Shown: positions 23,569-32,694, numbered from the stretch's first letter. The stretch is DNA of 64,000 bases from Candidatus Fermentibacteraceae bacterium (GCA_016744855.1 JADGDO010000006.1:14814-78813); one strand, 5' to 3'. The notes: generated from the letters alone by a model not told the origin. Made by a program: numbers and translations.

Positions 23569-24213
23569 TCAATCTGCCTTAACTCCAAGAAGATCTCTCA
23601 TTCTGACGGTGTATTCTTTTAAAGGGTACCTTGCTTCAGTGTCTGTCCAATAAGAGAGATTTCCCTGAAGAAATGAGTCCAGCATTCTAAGATCTGTAAC
23701 GGAAACCTCATTAAGTACTTGGAAGCCATTAGCGTGTATAACTCGGAGAATAAGAGTCGGATTTTCACCTTCAGCATCAGCTGAGCAGAAATCACAAAAA
23801 AGACCCTCATCCAGGGTAATCTCGAAATCAGTGTATTCGTTTATGGACTCGGCCATTCTCCGGCAACCCTCAAGTTCTCTGGTTATGAAGGAAGATTGGG
23901 AGATGTCATAAAGAGTTTTTTCACCACAAACAGGGCAGGTATACTCGGCAAGCTCAGGGGGGGATGCTATGTCATAGCACATGGCTCCCATAGTGATTCC
24001 GGGGGCTTCTTCTGCATCAAGACGAGCGAGGAGAACATTGATTTGAGTAGGTGACATGGCAAGTAATTTCTTAGGACTAAACTCCGCAATTACGCTTGAA
24101 ACAACGGGTTCAAGTGATTCGAAGCTCTTGCATTCTGTTTTAGCTCTGTTTCTATTCAATCCGGCTACCGCAGAAAGAACAACTAGAGTACAGACACCTG
24201 CTACGCACCACAT
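23569..24213 (-). CDS. Membrane-anchored six-Cys protein, paralog 1 of 3
   Basis: A 214-residue protein and the first of three tandem copies. It has an N-terminal membrane helix ('WCVAGVCTLVVLSAVAGL'), then 'MSPTQINVLLARLDAEEAPG' and the six-Cys core at C79, C93, C96, C117, C140 and C143. The motif 'EGCRRMAESIN.YTDFEI.LDE' is nearly invariant across the copies and separates the two CxxC pairs. The C-terminal 'LDSFLQGNLSYW' and 'MRDLLGVK' are shared. It is preceded by GGAGG and by a small secreted-protein gene. The array probably arose by tandem duplication and has been kept under selection, since the frames are intact and the core is conserved. Confidence 0.82.
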   Translation of the reverse strand: MWCVAGVCTLVVLSAVAGLNRNRAKTECKSFESLEPVVSSVIAEFSPKKLLAMSPTQINVLLARLDAEEAPGITMGAMCYDIASPPELAEYTCPVCGEKTLYDISQSSFITRELEGCRRMAESINEYTDFEITLDEGLFCDFCSADAEGENPTLILRVIHANGFQVLNEVSVTDLRMLDSFLQGNLSYWTDTEARYPLKEYTVRMRDLLGVKAD

Positions 24214-24322
24214 AAACCCTCCTTTAAGCGTGATACTTAAGATGCTTGAAAGTTATTCCAACGTCAATTTGCAGGATTTAAGCAATTCATTTCAATGGAG
24301 AAGGCTTTTAGAATTAGAGCAC

Positions 24323-24652
24323 TCAGTCTTTTGATCGAAAGAGCAGGAGGTGAGGTGGCTCAACACTGCAGATCATGTCATTTGAGTCTGGCATATCTGA
24401 TATTGATAGGAGCATTCCGGGAAGTGTCAGTGTTTCCTGCTGGGGTGCTACAGAATAAATTGATACTAATTCTTCACGCTGTTCTTCATTGCGATCCGGC
24501 GAGTCTGACAGTTCAGCAGGATTATCCTTTTCTAGTTTCTCCGGTTTGTCAGAGAGTTGTGACAAATCATCGGTGTTGTGTAATTCAGGAATATCAGAGC
24601 TGGCAAAGACAAATGAAGCAATACAGATCAGTGCAAAGATTGATTTAAACAT
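24323..24652 (-). CDS. Small secreted acidic protein at the head of the six-Cys/radical SAM locus
   Basis: A 109-residue protein with a clear Sec signal peptide ('MFKSIFALICIASFVFASS') and a hydrophilic acidic middle (Asp/Glu/Ser/Pro rich, probably disordered). It ends in a more hydrophobic C-terminus, 'MICSVEPPHLLLFRSKD'. AAGGAA is 6-7 bases before the ATG, which supports it as a real gene. It lies about 110 bp upstream of the first six-Cys paralog on the same strand. No family is recognised. A precursor peptide or chaperone for the radical SAM system is possible from position only. Confidence 0.55.
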   Translation of the reverse strand: MFKSIFALICIASFVFASSDIPELHNTDDLSQLSDKPEKLEKDNPAELSDSPDRNEEQREELVSIYSVAPQQETLTLPGMLLSISDMPDSNDMICSVEPPHLLLFRSKD

Positions 24653-24727
24653 TAGAAATTCCTTTCACAAGTGTATAGAGAAAATGGTTCATTCAGAGCT
24701 AGATGTCAATGTATATATATACGGCAC

Positions 24728-24754
24728 TTGACAAAAGTTAGATAGGACTAATAT
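24728..24754 (+). promoter_or_regulatory. Promoter and DtxR-like box for the feo operon
   Basis: TTGACA at 24728-24733 and TAATAT at 24749-24754 (15-bp spacer) precede the DtxR-family gene at 24777. Inside the promoter, TTAG-N6-CTAA (24738-24751) is an imperfect dyad of the form recognised by iron- or manganese-dependent DtxR/IdeR/MntR repressors. This suggests the first gene product represses its own iron-uptake operon when iron is plentiful. Confidence 0.55.
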
Positions 24755-24776
24755 TACCAATGAAGGGAGTGAAAAC

Positions 24777-25244
24777 ATGACAAGCAAACTTACTGCCAGT
24801 CTTGAAGATTACATTGAGGTAATTGCTTCACTTGCAGGAAGCTCCGGTCAAACCCGAGCTGCAGACATTGCCGACAACATGGGAGTCAGTCGCCCTTCAG
24901 TAACTGTGGCTCTTCGAGCTTTATCCTCTCGTAAACTGGTTAACTACAGACCCTACTCAACTGTTTCTCTTACAGATGAGGGGAGAATTCTTGCAGCAGC
25001 AGTTCTGAGAAAACACAGAATACTGAGCAGATTTTTCAATGAAATACTTGGAGCAAGTGAAGAATTAGCAGATCAGGCGGCCTGCCGTGTTGAGCATGCT
25101 ATCGGTGAAGAAATAACAGACAGGCTCGTTGAGTTCCTGGCGTTCATAGATAATTGCCCTCTCGCCGCGGAAAGTGGTTTCGAGTTTAACAGCGAGAGTC
25201 GTAAGATTTTTAGAGAGAAGGTATCAGAAGATGGAAAAAAATGA
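24777..25244 (+). CDS. Metal-dependent repressor, DtxR/MntR family
   Basis: A 155-residue regulator. The N-terminal winged helix has recognition region 'TRAADIADNMGVSRPSVTVALRALSSRKLVNYRPYSTVSLTDEG', a DtxR signature. It is followed by the dimerisation and metal-binding helices ('AAAVLRKHRILSRFF', 'ADQAACRVEHAIGEEITDRL'), where conserved His, Glu and Cys bind Fe2+ or Mn2+. There is no SH3 domain, as in MntR-size members. It is the first gene of the feo operon and overlaps feoA by 14 bases. It very likely controls ferrous iron import through the dyad in its own promoter. Confidence 0.93.
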   Translation: MTSKLTASLEDYIEVIASLAGSSGQTRAADIADNMGVSRPSVTVALRALSSRKLVNYRPYSTVSLTDEGRILAAAVLRKHRILSRFFNEILGASEELADQAACRVEHAIGEEITDRLVEFLAFIDNCPLAAESGFEFNSESRKIFREKVSEDGKK

Positions 25245-25500
25245 TCCTGAAGTAATTCAATTGCTGAATGCACCGAAAGATAAGCCAATGGAAATAGTTG
25301 CTCTTAATGGTGGTACCAATATGCTTCAGAAACTAACCGCAATGGGTCTTACTCACCATGCCGTTGTAAGAGTTATGCGCGGTGGCGGTTCAGGCCCAAT
25401 GGTCGTTGAAGTGCGTGGAAGCAGAGTAGGTCTCGGGCGGGGAATCAGTAGCAGAATTATGGTAAGACCTTTTTTTTCAGATAAAGTTAGAACGGCCTAA
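25231..25500 (+). CDS. feoA: Ferrous iron transport protein FeoA
   Basis: An 89-residue SH3-like FeoA. Characteristic segments are 'MEIVALNGGTNMLQKLTAMGL' and 'VVRVMRGGGSGPMVVEVRGSRVGLGRGISSRIMV'. I start at ATG 25231; the frame is open further upstream but that part lies inside the regulator gene. FeoA is a cytoplasmic partner of FeoB. Its start overlaps the regulator stop by 14 bases and it ends 2 bases before feoB, so the three are coupled. Confidence 0.93.
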   Translation: MEKNDPEVIQLLNAPKDKPMEIVALNGGTNMLQKLTAMGLTHHAVVRVMRGGGSGPMVVEVRGSRVGLGRGISSRIMVRPFFSDKVRTA

Positions 25501-25502
25501 TT

Positions 25503-27614
25503 ATGAATCAGCAAGTTCTTACAGTCGCACTAAGCGGTAATCCGAACGCAGGTAAAACATCAATTTTTAATAAGCTTACTGGTGCAAGGCAGTCTGTAGG
25601 AAACTATCCCGGAATTACAGTAGATAGGAAAGAGGGAACTTTCCACTGGAAAGGCAAAGAAATACGGGTGATTGATCTGCCCGGCACCTACAGTCTTACT
25701 GCTGGCTCTCCGGAAGAGTTGATTGCCAGAAATGTGATTCTTGAAGAAAAGCCTGATCTTGTAATTAATGTGATTGATGCATCGAATCTTGAGCGGAATC
25801 TTTACCTCACAATGCAACTCATGGAGCTTGGTGTTAACATGCTTCTTGCTATGAATATGTGGGATGCTGTTGAACGTCGAGGAGTAAAAACTGATCTAGA
25901 GAGCCTTGAAACTATTCTTGGGCTTCCTACAGTAAAGACCGTTGGCAGCCGGGGAAGAGGAATTACCGACTTAAAGGATGCAATCGTCGAGCACAGAGGA
26001 GCTGATACTTCCGCTCCCTGGGTACATGGTGCTCCGTCTCTGATTAAAAGAGCTGTAAGTATTCTTTGCGACGAGCTCGAAGGGCATAATGAACAGCATT
26101 GTGAGTGGAAGGCTATCAAACTGCTCGAGGGAGATTCCGAGGTTGGAAGCAGCGAGGATGAGACGATTACCGGATTTGTATACCAGTTATCATCCCGCCT
26201 GGAGGCAACAAGGGGCATATCAAGCGGAATGCTTGTAGCCAGAGCCCGTTACAAGTACATCGAGCAATTGATCAGGCAGGTAGTAGTAAGGCCGGTCTGC
26301 ACAAGCATGTCCCGCACCGATAGGATTGATGCGGTTGTTACTAACAAATACGCTGGAATTCCAATTTTTCTTATTATGATGTATCTGGTTTTTTCATTCA
26401 CTTTTACTGTGGGTGAGCCCTTGATGGGATACATGGAAATGCTTTTCGAATTTGCCGGTGATACTGTTTCAGGTTTCTGGCCTGCTGGTTCCGACAGTAT
26501 GCTGAGGGCACTGATCGTTGAAGGGGTTATCGGCGGCGTCGGGGGAGTTCTTGTTTTTCTCCCCAATATTTTCCTTCTGTTCCTTGCAATAGCTCTTCTT
26601 GAAGACAGTGGATACATGGCCAGGGTTGCCTTTATAATGGATGCCACTATGAAGAAGCTTGGACTGCACGGTAAGAGCTTCGTTCCGTTGCTTGTCGGGT
26701 TTGGATGCACCGTACCAGCCATACTTGCTACCCGTACCCTTGAAAACCGGAATGACCGTTTTACAACCCTCATGGTTGCGCCTCTCATGAGTTGCGGTGC
26801 AAGATTCCCGATCTACATGATGATTATTCCGGCCTTCTTCCCACAGGCATGGAGAGCCCCTCTTGTGTGGATTATTTATCTTGTTGGAATACTGCTTTCC
26901 ATCGGGGTAGCTAAATTCCTGCGTAAGAACGTATTCACTGGTGAAGAAACACCCTTTGTAATGGAATTGCCCTCTTACCATATCCCTACTCCTGTTTCAA
27001 TTCTTAGACACACTTGGGACAATGCGGGTGAGTATGTTAAAAAAGCAGGAACTGTAATACTTGCAATCTCAGTTGTTCTCTGGGTTCTTTCTTCTTTCCC
27101 GAAGAAAACTGAATTCTCGAAAGATTATGAAACCGAAATTGCAATGGTTTCAGCTTCCAGTATGTCTTCAGATGCTATTGCTGATTCCGTGGGTATTCTT
27201 GAAAATGCTCAACAAATGGAAGTATTCACCTATACAGTAACCGGCAGGCTTGGCAAGTTCTTCGAGCCAGCAATGCAACCGCTGGGGTTCGATTGGCGTG
27301 TAACCACAGCGCTTATGGGTGCAATTGCAGCAAAAGAGGTGTTTGTCTCTCAGATGGGTGTTGTATTTGCAGTGGGAGAAGCTGACGAAGACTCAAGTAC
27401 CCTCAGAGAAAAACTCCGGGAGAACTACACACCCCTACAAGGCCTGGCCATGATGTTGTTCGCACTGATAAGTGCGCCCTGTGTGGCAACCATAGTAGCC
27501 ACAAAGAAAGAAACTGAATCCTGGAAGTGGGCATTGATACAGCTCTTCGGGCTTACTGTTCTTGCCTACATAATTACACTGATTGTGTACCAGGTAGGAA
27601 TGCTGGTGGTGTAA
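25503..27614 (+). CDS. feoB: Ferrous iron transporter FeoB
   Basis: A 703-residue FeoB. The cytoplasmic G-domain has 'GNPNAGKTSIFNKL' (P-loop, about 10-23), 'GNYPGITVDRKEG', 'DLPGTYSL' and 'NVIDASNLERNLYL'. A helical insertion follows, then the membrane permease with two Gate regions ('GFGCTVPAILATRTL', 'MSCGARFPIYMMIIPAFF'). It imports Fe2+ across the inner membrane. Length is normal and no residue appears missing. It sits between feoA and the FeoB-associated small gene under the probable DtxR-type control of the operon. Confidence 0.97.
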   Translation: MNQQVLTVALSGNPNAGKTSIFNKLTGARQSVGNYPGITVDRKEGTFHWKGKEIRVIDLPGTYSLTAGSPEELIARNVILEEKPDLVINVIDASNLERNLYLTMQLMELGVNMLLAMNMWDAVERRGVKTDLESLETILGLPTVKTVGSRGRGITDLKDAIVEHRGADTSAPWVHGAPSLIKRAVSILCDELEGHNEQHCEWKAIKLLEGDSEVGSSEDETITGFVYQLSSRLEATRGISSGMLVARARYKYIEQLIRQVVVRPVCTSMSRTDRIDAVVTNKYAGIPIFLIMMYLVFSFTFTVGEPLMGYMEMLFEFAGDTVSGFWPAGSDSMLRALIVEGVIGGVGGVLVFLPNIFLLFLAIALLEDSGYMARVAFIMDATMKKLGLHGKSFVPLLVGFGCTVPAILATRTLENRNDRFTTLMVAPLMSCGARFPIYMMIIPAFFPQAWRAPLVWIIYLVGILLSIGVAKFLRKNVFTGEETPFVMELPSYHIPTPVSILRHTWDNAGEYVKKAGTVILAISVVLWVLSSFPKKTEFSKDYETEIAMVSASSMSSDAIADSVGILENAQQMEVFTYTVTGRLGKFFEPAMQPLGFDWRVTTALMGAIAAKEVFVSQMGVVFAVGEADEDSSTLREKLRENYTPLQGLAMMLFALISAPCVATIVATKKETESWKWALIQLFGLTVLAYIITLIVYQVGMLVV

Positions 27615-27616
27615 CA

Positions 27617-27784
27617 ATGGAAAATGCAGCAGTAGTAGTAATTGTGATAGCGGTACTTGTCTATCTGATTAGGCGGGGGATACAAAACCACAAAAAAGGA
27701 ACCGGCTGTTCAAGTTGTACTTCCTGCCCATGGAGCGGCGAGTGCGCCCAAACACCCGATACCGGTGGGGAACAGTCCAAATAG
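27617..27784 (+). CDS. FeoB-associated Cys-rich membrane protein
   Basis: A 55-residue protein starting 2 bases after the feoB stop. It has one membrane helix ('AAVVVIVIAVLVYLIRRGI') followed by a cytoplasmic 'GCSSCTSCPWSGECA' cluster. This is the layout of the small FeoB-associated proteins that replace FeoC in many phyla. The four cysteines may bind iron or an Fe-S cluster and tune FeoB. The in-frame open region upstream of this ATG is inside feoB. Confidence 0.88.
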   Translation: MENAAVVVIVIAVLVYLIRRGIQNHKKGTGCSSCTSCPWSGECAQTPDTGGEQSK

Positions 27785-27868
27785 CAAAGAAGAAGTCTTC
27801 TACAGAGTAGATACTGCTATAGCTCCTCTGTCATAATGCCTAACGATCCTGCCCAGTATTGATTCTCC

Positions 27869-30031
27869 TCAGTTATCCAGTATCACAAATCTGCAGAATG
27901 GGGACTTATCTTTGAGACCGGTGAAATAAACACCTGGTGCAAGGCCGTCAACGATAACATGTTGAACTGCTTCTGAAGCAGGAACAGATTCACTGTGTAC
28001 CATTCTTCCGGAGAGATCGAACACAGAAAGAGCACTTACGGTTGAAACGGGACCTACCGCAACTGTTACTGCATAAGAAACCGGGGTGGCAAGAACAGTA
28101 ATTGTGGAGGCTACCACAACATCGCAGTTCTCAATACTGAGTGGTTCCAGAGGATACCTGAAGATACCGTAGAACTGTGTTCCGGCATAGAGCCAGCTGT
28201 CACCTACGATCTCTACACATTCAACATTTATCGGCTCAATGTAAAGATCATCCATCGGAATCCAGGTCAGACCAGAGTCGTTTGATCTGTAAACACCGTT
28301 GTCAACACAGGCGGCATACATCTCACCGGGGCGACTTTCATCCTCATCCAGCATATGTGTTTCAATATCCAGGACCTGATTGAAAGTTTCACCGTCATCG
28401 CTAAGGTAAATACCATCTGAAGTGGCACAGAGAAATCTTCCCGGGACGGAGGTGGAGAAGAGAATGTCGTATCCTTTTCCACCGAGAGTGGGATAAGAAG
28501 AAATATCCCAGTTTTCACCGTGATCGAATGATTCGTGCAAAAAGGTGTTGGTTGTGCTGTACTGATAACTGCATTCCATGAGGTGCGCAGGATTAGCAGG
28601 ATCAACCTCAATGTCATTTGTTTGAAGGTTGTAACCACTCAGGGCATCAACCCAGGTCTCGCCATTGTCTGTTGATCTGAATATCTGTGATGAGATGGTT
28701 CTTCCACCCATTAAAACTGTACCCGGGAGATCCTGACAAAGAGCCAGTGCACAACCGTATTCATAGGTAAGTTCTTTAATTTTTGTCCAGACGGCACCGC
28801 CGTCTGTGCTCTTATAGAGCTGAGTGCTTCAACCGGCACCCCCGGCTGCAAACCACAAATCAGGATCAGAATTCGATCTTGCAATATGGCTTGCATTTAT
28901 AGACCAGTAGGAACTTACCTCTGTCCAAGAGTACTGCTCCTCTTCCAGGAAGAATCCATTTCCTGAGAACAGAGGGAAACCGTTTTCAGAATCTTCCAGA
29001 ATCGCGTAAACACTTCCTCCCGGAATGCCGTTGTTCGCAACAGACCAGGCGTATCCTCCATTGGTGGACACTGCTAGTCCGGAATTGCTTCCAATATGCA
29101 CACTAATTTCCGGATTGCTTGATACAGCCATAGATGTTAAATTCCAGAAATCGCAGGGATCCTCGGTCATCCACCAGCCCAACCCGCCATTTCCAGAGTG
29201 ATAGACATCATTACTCGTGAAGGCAAAAATGCTGTCTTGACTGGTCGGGTGAAAGACGATCCCAGAAATCTGCGAAGAAGTTTCAAGAGCTGTGGACCAG
29301 TTCTCACCACCATCTACAGTTCTGAATATCTCAGAATCTGCACCGATAAAAACCATATCGGGATCAAATGGTGAGATTGCCAGGGATCTTACATGTAACC
29401 CTACTGGAAAAGCCACCGGTGAAACATCGACCCATGTAAGACCACCATCGGTGCTCTTGAACACATTGAGGAAATAGTCATGAGAGGTTCCCTTACCCGC
29501 CATGTAAACTATGTCTGGATCAGAGGTGGAAAACTCTACCTGCTTAGCAAACATCACAGGAATACCAGGAACATGATCCCAGGTTGAACCTCCGTCAGTG
29601 GACACCAGAAGAGGAGAAGAATCATTTTCGTAATCTGCTGCAAAAAGACGCAGTTCATCAACGGGGTCAGAAGCAACATCCTGAATGTCATGCACCGGGT
29701 CCATTGTTATGGTTGACCAGCTTTCCCCCATGTCTGAAGAGAGTATTATGGTATTGTTGCGCCAACCGAGAAGTCTGCCCTGGGTATCGGAAATTATTTT
29801 ATCCAGATCAAGATCAATATTGGAAACAAACTCCCAATTTCCACTGCCATTAATTGATTTATAGTACTCGTAGCCTTCTGCCTCATTAGGTCTCTCCACA
29901 GCTGCAAACAGTGCGCCGGGAATGCTACTGAGGTGAGTGACTTTAGAGCCTCCAGGACCGCACACTTCCCAATCCCCACTGCCCAACGCCACACAAACTG
30001 TTAGAAGTAGCATGCCGACTGAATACATCAT
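27869..30031 (-). CDS. Secreted BNR/sortilin-like propeller with in-frame UGA: candidate selenoprotein with sorting domain
   Basis: One 721-codon gene from ATG 30031 (AAGGAG upstream) to 27869, broken by a single in-frame TGA at 28831-28829 (codon 401). A signal peptide ('MMYSVGMLLLTVCVALGSG') leads into many BNR/Asp-box units ('KSTDGGLTWVDV', 'RTVDGGENWSTA', 'STNGGYAWSV', and after the UGA 'KSTDGGAVWTKI', 'RSNDSGLTWIPM'). A type IX-like sorting domain closes it ('SALSVFDLSGRMVHSE', 'GLAPGVYFTGL'). The repeats continue across the UGA in the same frame (context FAAGGAG-UGA-STQLY). An 8-bp hairpin with a GGU loop lies 22 nt after the UGA (separate entry). Readings are selenocysteine, another residue by read-through, or a pseudogene with one nonsense codon. 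Confidence 0.75.
28788..28806 (-). promoter_or_regulatory. SECIS-like hairpin downstream of in-frame UGA
   Basis: In the mRNA, CAGACGGC (28806-28799) pairs perfectly with GCCGUCUG (28795-28788) around a GGU triloop (28798-28796). The loop starts 30 nt after the UGA at 28831-28829, inside the usual 16-37 nt range for bacterial SECIS. A smaller GCUCU-AUA-AGAGC hairpin lies between it and the UGA. The stem also encodes an Asp-box (DGGAV), so coding constraint alone could produce it. The same stem length and loop recur in the 4082-5059 gene. Confidence 0.5.
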
Positions 30032-30193
30032 GATTGCTCCTTTTCGTGAAACTTGATCAAGCATAATTAAATACCAAGTCTGTGGCAACTTGAACCAGAG
30101 ATCAAGCTTTGCTAACAGTAATCCATATCACAATAGCACTTTCTGATTCCAAACAGTATAGAGCTGTGGGTGTGAAAGTGTTGATAAGCTGTA

Positions 30194-32266
30194 TTACATC
30201 AAATTCTTCACAAGAAACAAGAATATCTCTGTTTGTTCATCAATATTCATCTGGGTTGTTCTACCGGTGCCATGGCCCACATTTGTCATTGTTCTGAGGA
30301 GGATAGGATTTTCGGATGCATTTGCAGCCTGCAGCTTCGCGGCCATCTTGAAGGCGTGTAGTGAATCTGTACCTCTGTCGTCGTGAAGTGATGTTTGAAG
30401 CAGAGTAGGAGGGAAGTGTGAATCCTGTTTAATGTTATGGTAAGGGGAGTAAGAAAGTAGCCATTCAAAGTCCTCGGGATTATCTGGATCTCCGTATTCT
30501 GAAATCCAGTATTTCCCGCCCTGGGTGAGATGGTACCTCAGCATGTCCAGTAGAGGTACGGTTGAGACAACTGCTGCCCACAGATCAGGCCGCTGTACAA
30601 GAACTGCTCCTGTTAGAAGCCCCCCATTGCTGCCACCCTTTATACCGAGACGAGAGCTGTCTGTGTATCTCCGCAGAACGAATTCATTACTATCTGAGGG
30701 CCGAACAGGTCTTATACCTGTCAGGGCTTCTCCTGCTGCGATAAAATCATCAAAAACATTCTGCTTGTTTTTCAGCATACCATCCTTGTGCCAGTTCTCT
30801 CCGTATTCTCCTCCGCCTCTTATGTTTGCCTTTGCATAGATTCCTCCCTGCTCCAACCAGAAGAGAGTGGATGGAGAGAAAAAGGAGAGCTCAGACCCAC
30901 CGAAGCCACCGTATCCTGAAAGAATTGCCGGATTTGAACCGTCAAATTGAGTACCTTTACTCATAGTAACAGACATTGGTACAACTGTACCATCAATGCT
31001 TCTGTAAAACACTTGCTCTGTGATGTAATCGTTTGTGTTTACTTTGAGAGGACTCTCGAAAAACAATGTTAACTTGTTTGTCTGGATGTTATAGCGGTAG
31101 GTTTCCGGGGCTTGATAGCTAGAGAAGTAGTTAACAAAGACTGCATCTGCTTCATATTCACCACGAGGAACTGTTCCCACACCGATTCCCGGGTAATCTA
31201 TCTTCCCGGTCACTTCACCCTTAAGAGAGTGTATGAAGGTATGGGTAAGTACATCGATCATTCTTGTAACGAATAGTTTTTTTCCTATTACGTTGAATGT
31301 AAGTAATGCTGTGTCGCTTTCTGGAACTATTGTTTCCCATTTGGCAATGTGCGGTAAGTCTTCATTGAGTTGAATTTTGCAGATTCTGTAGTTCGGCGCT
31401 TCGTTACTGGTTTTTATATAAAGCACATTGTCTGAAACCAGGCCTTGGTAACGACCTTTGTGACCAGCTGTTATTGATTTAGCACCAGGGTTCTCCGAAT
31501 GTAGGTCTGTGTAAAGGAGTTCGCTATCTGAAAGACCGTGCTTAACTTCCATAATCAGGTGGCGACCATCCCTGGAAATCGCTACAGGACTTGCCATATC
31601 AGTTTCTCCAAGACCATCTCCGAGGAGCATCTTATCAGTGCGCCAGTTTTCACCCAGTTTATGTATAAAAATGCAAAGACCGTTCTTTGTCAGATTATCA
31701 GGATCCGCAGAACGGGCATAAACGAAGCCGCTGTTGTCTGGAAGCCAGCATGTCCAGGTATACACCAGACGAGGAATCTCATCACTGACCTCTCCTGTGT
31801 TTAGATTCATAATGTACAGATGAGTCCAGTCACTGCCATTTTTTGAGAGTCTGTAGGATAGAAGACTGCCATCGCGAGTAGGAATACAATGACCAAGAGT
31901 GATATTGGAGTCTCCATCCGGATTATTCATGTCAATAAGAATCTCTTCTTCACCATCTGGTAGCATGCGCATGTAAAGAGAGGTATTCTTTTCACCACAT
32001 TTGATTTTTCTGTAGAAAATTCTTGAAAGAGATGTAACTGGATAACCAGATTGATCGATATTGAAAAGCTTGTCAAATCTTTTTTGGAAATTTTCTCGCT
32101 TCGGATCATTAAGAACAATTCTGTCAACAAGTTTATTTTGCTGATCTATCCAGTTTGTGCGTTCTTCACCGGCGGTTTCCAGCCACCTGTAGTCATCCAC
32201 CATTCTTCGGCCGTGGAGCTCTTCAACAAAAGGTCTGATTTCAGTCTCTGGGAATTGCGAATTCAT
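30194..32266 (-). CDS. Prolyl oligopeptidase (S9A family)
   Basis: A 690-residue cytosolic-type prolyl oligopeptidase without signal peptide. It has an N-terminal helix and seven-bladed propeller, then the alpha/beta-hydrolase domain. Ser546 is in 'GIKGGSNGGLLTG', the Asp is in 'SLHDDRGTDS' (about 629-630) and His665 is in 'NVGHGTGR'. 'YGGFGGSELSFFSPS' and 'GGIYAKANIRGGGEYGENWH' are classic POP motifs. It cleaves short peptides after proline. Length and triad spacing match the family. It lies on the minus strand between the UGA-containing propeller and the parvulin. Confidence 0.96.
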   Translation of the reverse strand: MNSQFPETEIRPFVEELHGRRMVDDYRWLETAGEERTNWIDQQNKLVDRIVLNDPKRENFQKRFDKLFNIDQSGYPVTSLSRIFYRKIKCGEKNTSLYMRMLPDGEEEILIDMNNPDGDSNITLGHCIPTRDGSLLSYRLSKNGSDWTHLYIMNLNTGEVSDEIPRLVYTWTCWLPDNSGFVYARSADPDNLTKNGLCIFIHKLGENWRTDKMLLGDGLGETDMASPVAISRDGRHLIMEVKHGLSDSELLYTDLHSENPGAKSITAGHKGRYQGLVSDNVLYIKTSNEAPNYRICKIQLNEDLPHIAKWETIVPESDTALLTFNVIGKKLFVTRMIDVLTHTFIHSLKGEVTGKIDYPGIGVGTVPRGEYEADAVFVNYFSSYQAPETYRYNIQTNKLTLFFESPLKVNTNDYITEQVFYRSIDGTVVPMSVTMSKGTQFDGSNPAILSGYGGFGGSELSFFSPSTLFWLEQGGIYAKANIRGGGEYGENWHKDGMLKNKQNVFDDFIAAGEALTGIRPVRPSDSNEFVLRRYTDSSRLGIKGGSNGGLLTGAVLVQRPDLWAAVVSTVPLLDMLRYHLTQGGKYWISEYGDPDNPEDFEWLLSYSPYHNIKQDSHFPPTLLQTSLHDDRGTDSLHAFKMAAKLQAANASENPILLRTMTNVGHGTGRTTQMNIDEQTEIFLFLVKNLM

Positions 32267-32298
32267 TTCTACTCCCCACAGTTTGTTGAATAGGCGGT

Positions 32299-32694
32299 TT
32301 ACTTCTCTCTCAGAATAATATGATATCCGAATCGTGTCTCAACGATTTCTGAGATTTCTCCCACTTGAAGGTTGAATGCTGCTTCTTCGAAAGGAGCAAC
32401 CATCTGACCTCTGGTGAACTCTCCCAGATCTCCGCCAGTCGAGCCGGATGGGCAGTCAGATAGATCAGCAGCTGCATCAGCAAATTCCATCTCACCTTCC
32501 TCAATCATTCTTCTTATTTCTTGGATTTTAACTAGAGCCTGCTCCTTTGTAAGGGTAAAAGAGCCTCTGGCAGCGCAGCCTTCGTAGCAGATAAGAATAT
32601 GTCTAGCTGAAACAGCAGTGACAGGTTCCTGAGCAATTGCATTGGCAGCAAAAAGTGATATTAAGAGGATGGTTACTGAAAGTAATTTCGACAT
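32299..32694 (-). CDS. Exported parvulin-type peptidyl-prolyl isomerase
   Basis: A 131-residue protein from ATG 32694 (GGAG 6 bases upstream; an earlier in-frame ATG lies 12 bases before it). A signal peptide ('[17 protein letters not shown]') is followed by a single rotamase domain: 'SARHILI', '[36 protein letters not shown]' and '[12 protein letters not shown]', all typical of PpiC/PrsA/SurA parvulins. It assists folding of exported proteins. It contains two cysteines near the start of the domain. The gene lies about 30 bp upstream of the oligopeptidase in the same orientation. Confidence 0.93.
   Translation of the reverse strand: MSKLLSVTILLISLFAANAIAQEPVTAVSARHILICYEGCAARGSFTLTKEQALVKIQEIRRMIEEGEMEFADAAADLSDCPSGSTGGDLGEFTRGQMVAPFEEAAFNLQVGEISEIVETRFGYHIILREK

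Noticed and set aside
24295-24648. Plus-strand 117-codon frame opposite the small secreted protein
   Set aside because: It lacks a ribosome-binding site and recognisable sequence features, whereas the minus strand has a signal peptide and Shine-Dalgarno.
27869-30031. Two separate genes, 27869-28711 and 28829-30088
   Set aside because: Same frame, one TGA between them, Asp-box repeats continue across it, and the second part has no signal peptide or ribosome-binding site. The 30088 start is also too far upstream of the real signal peptide at 30031.
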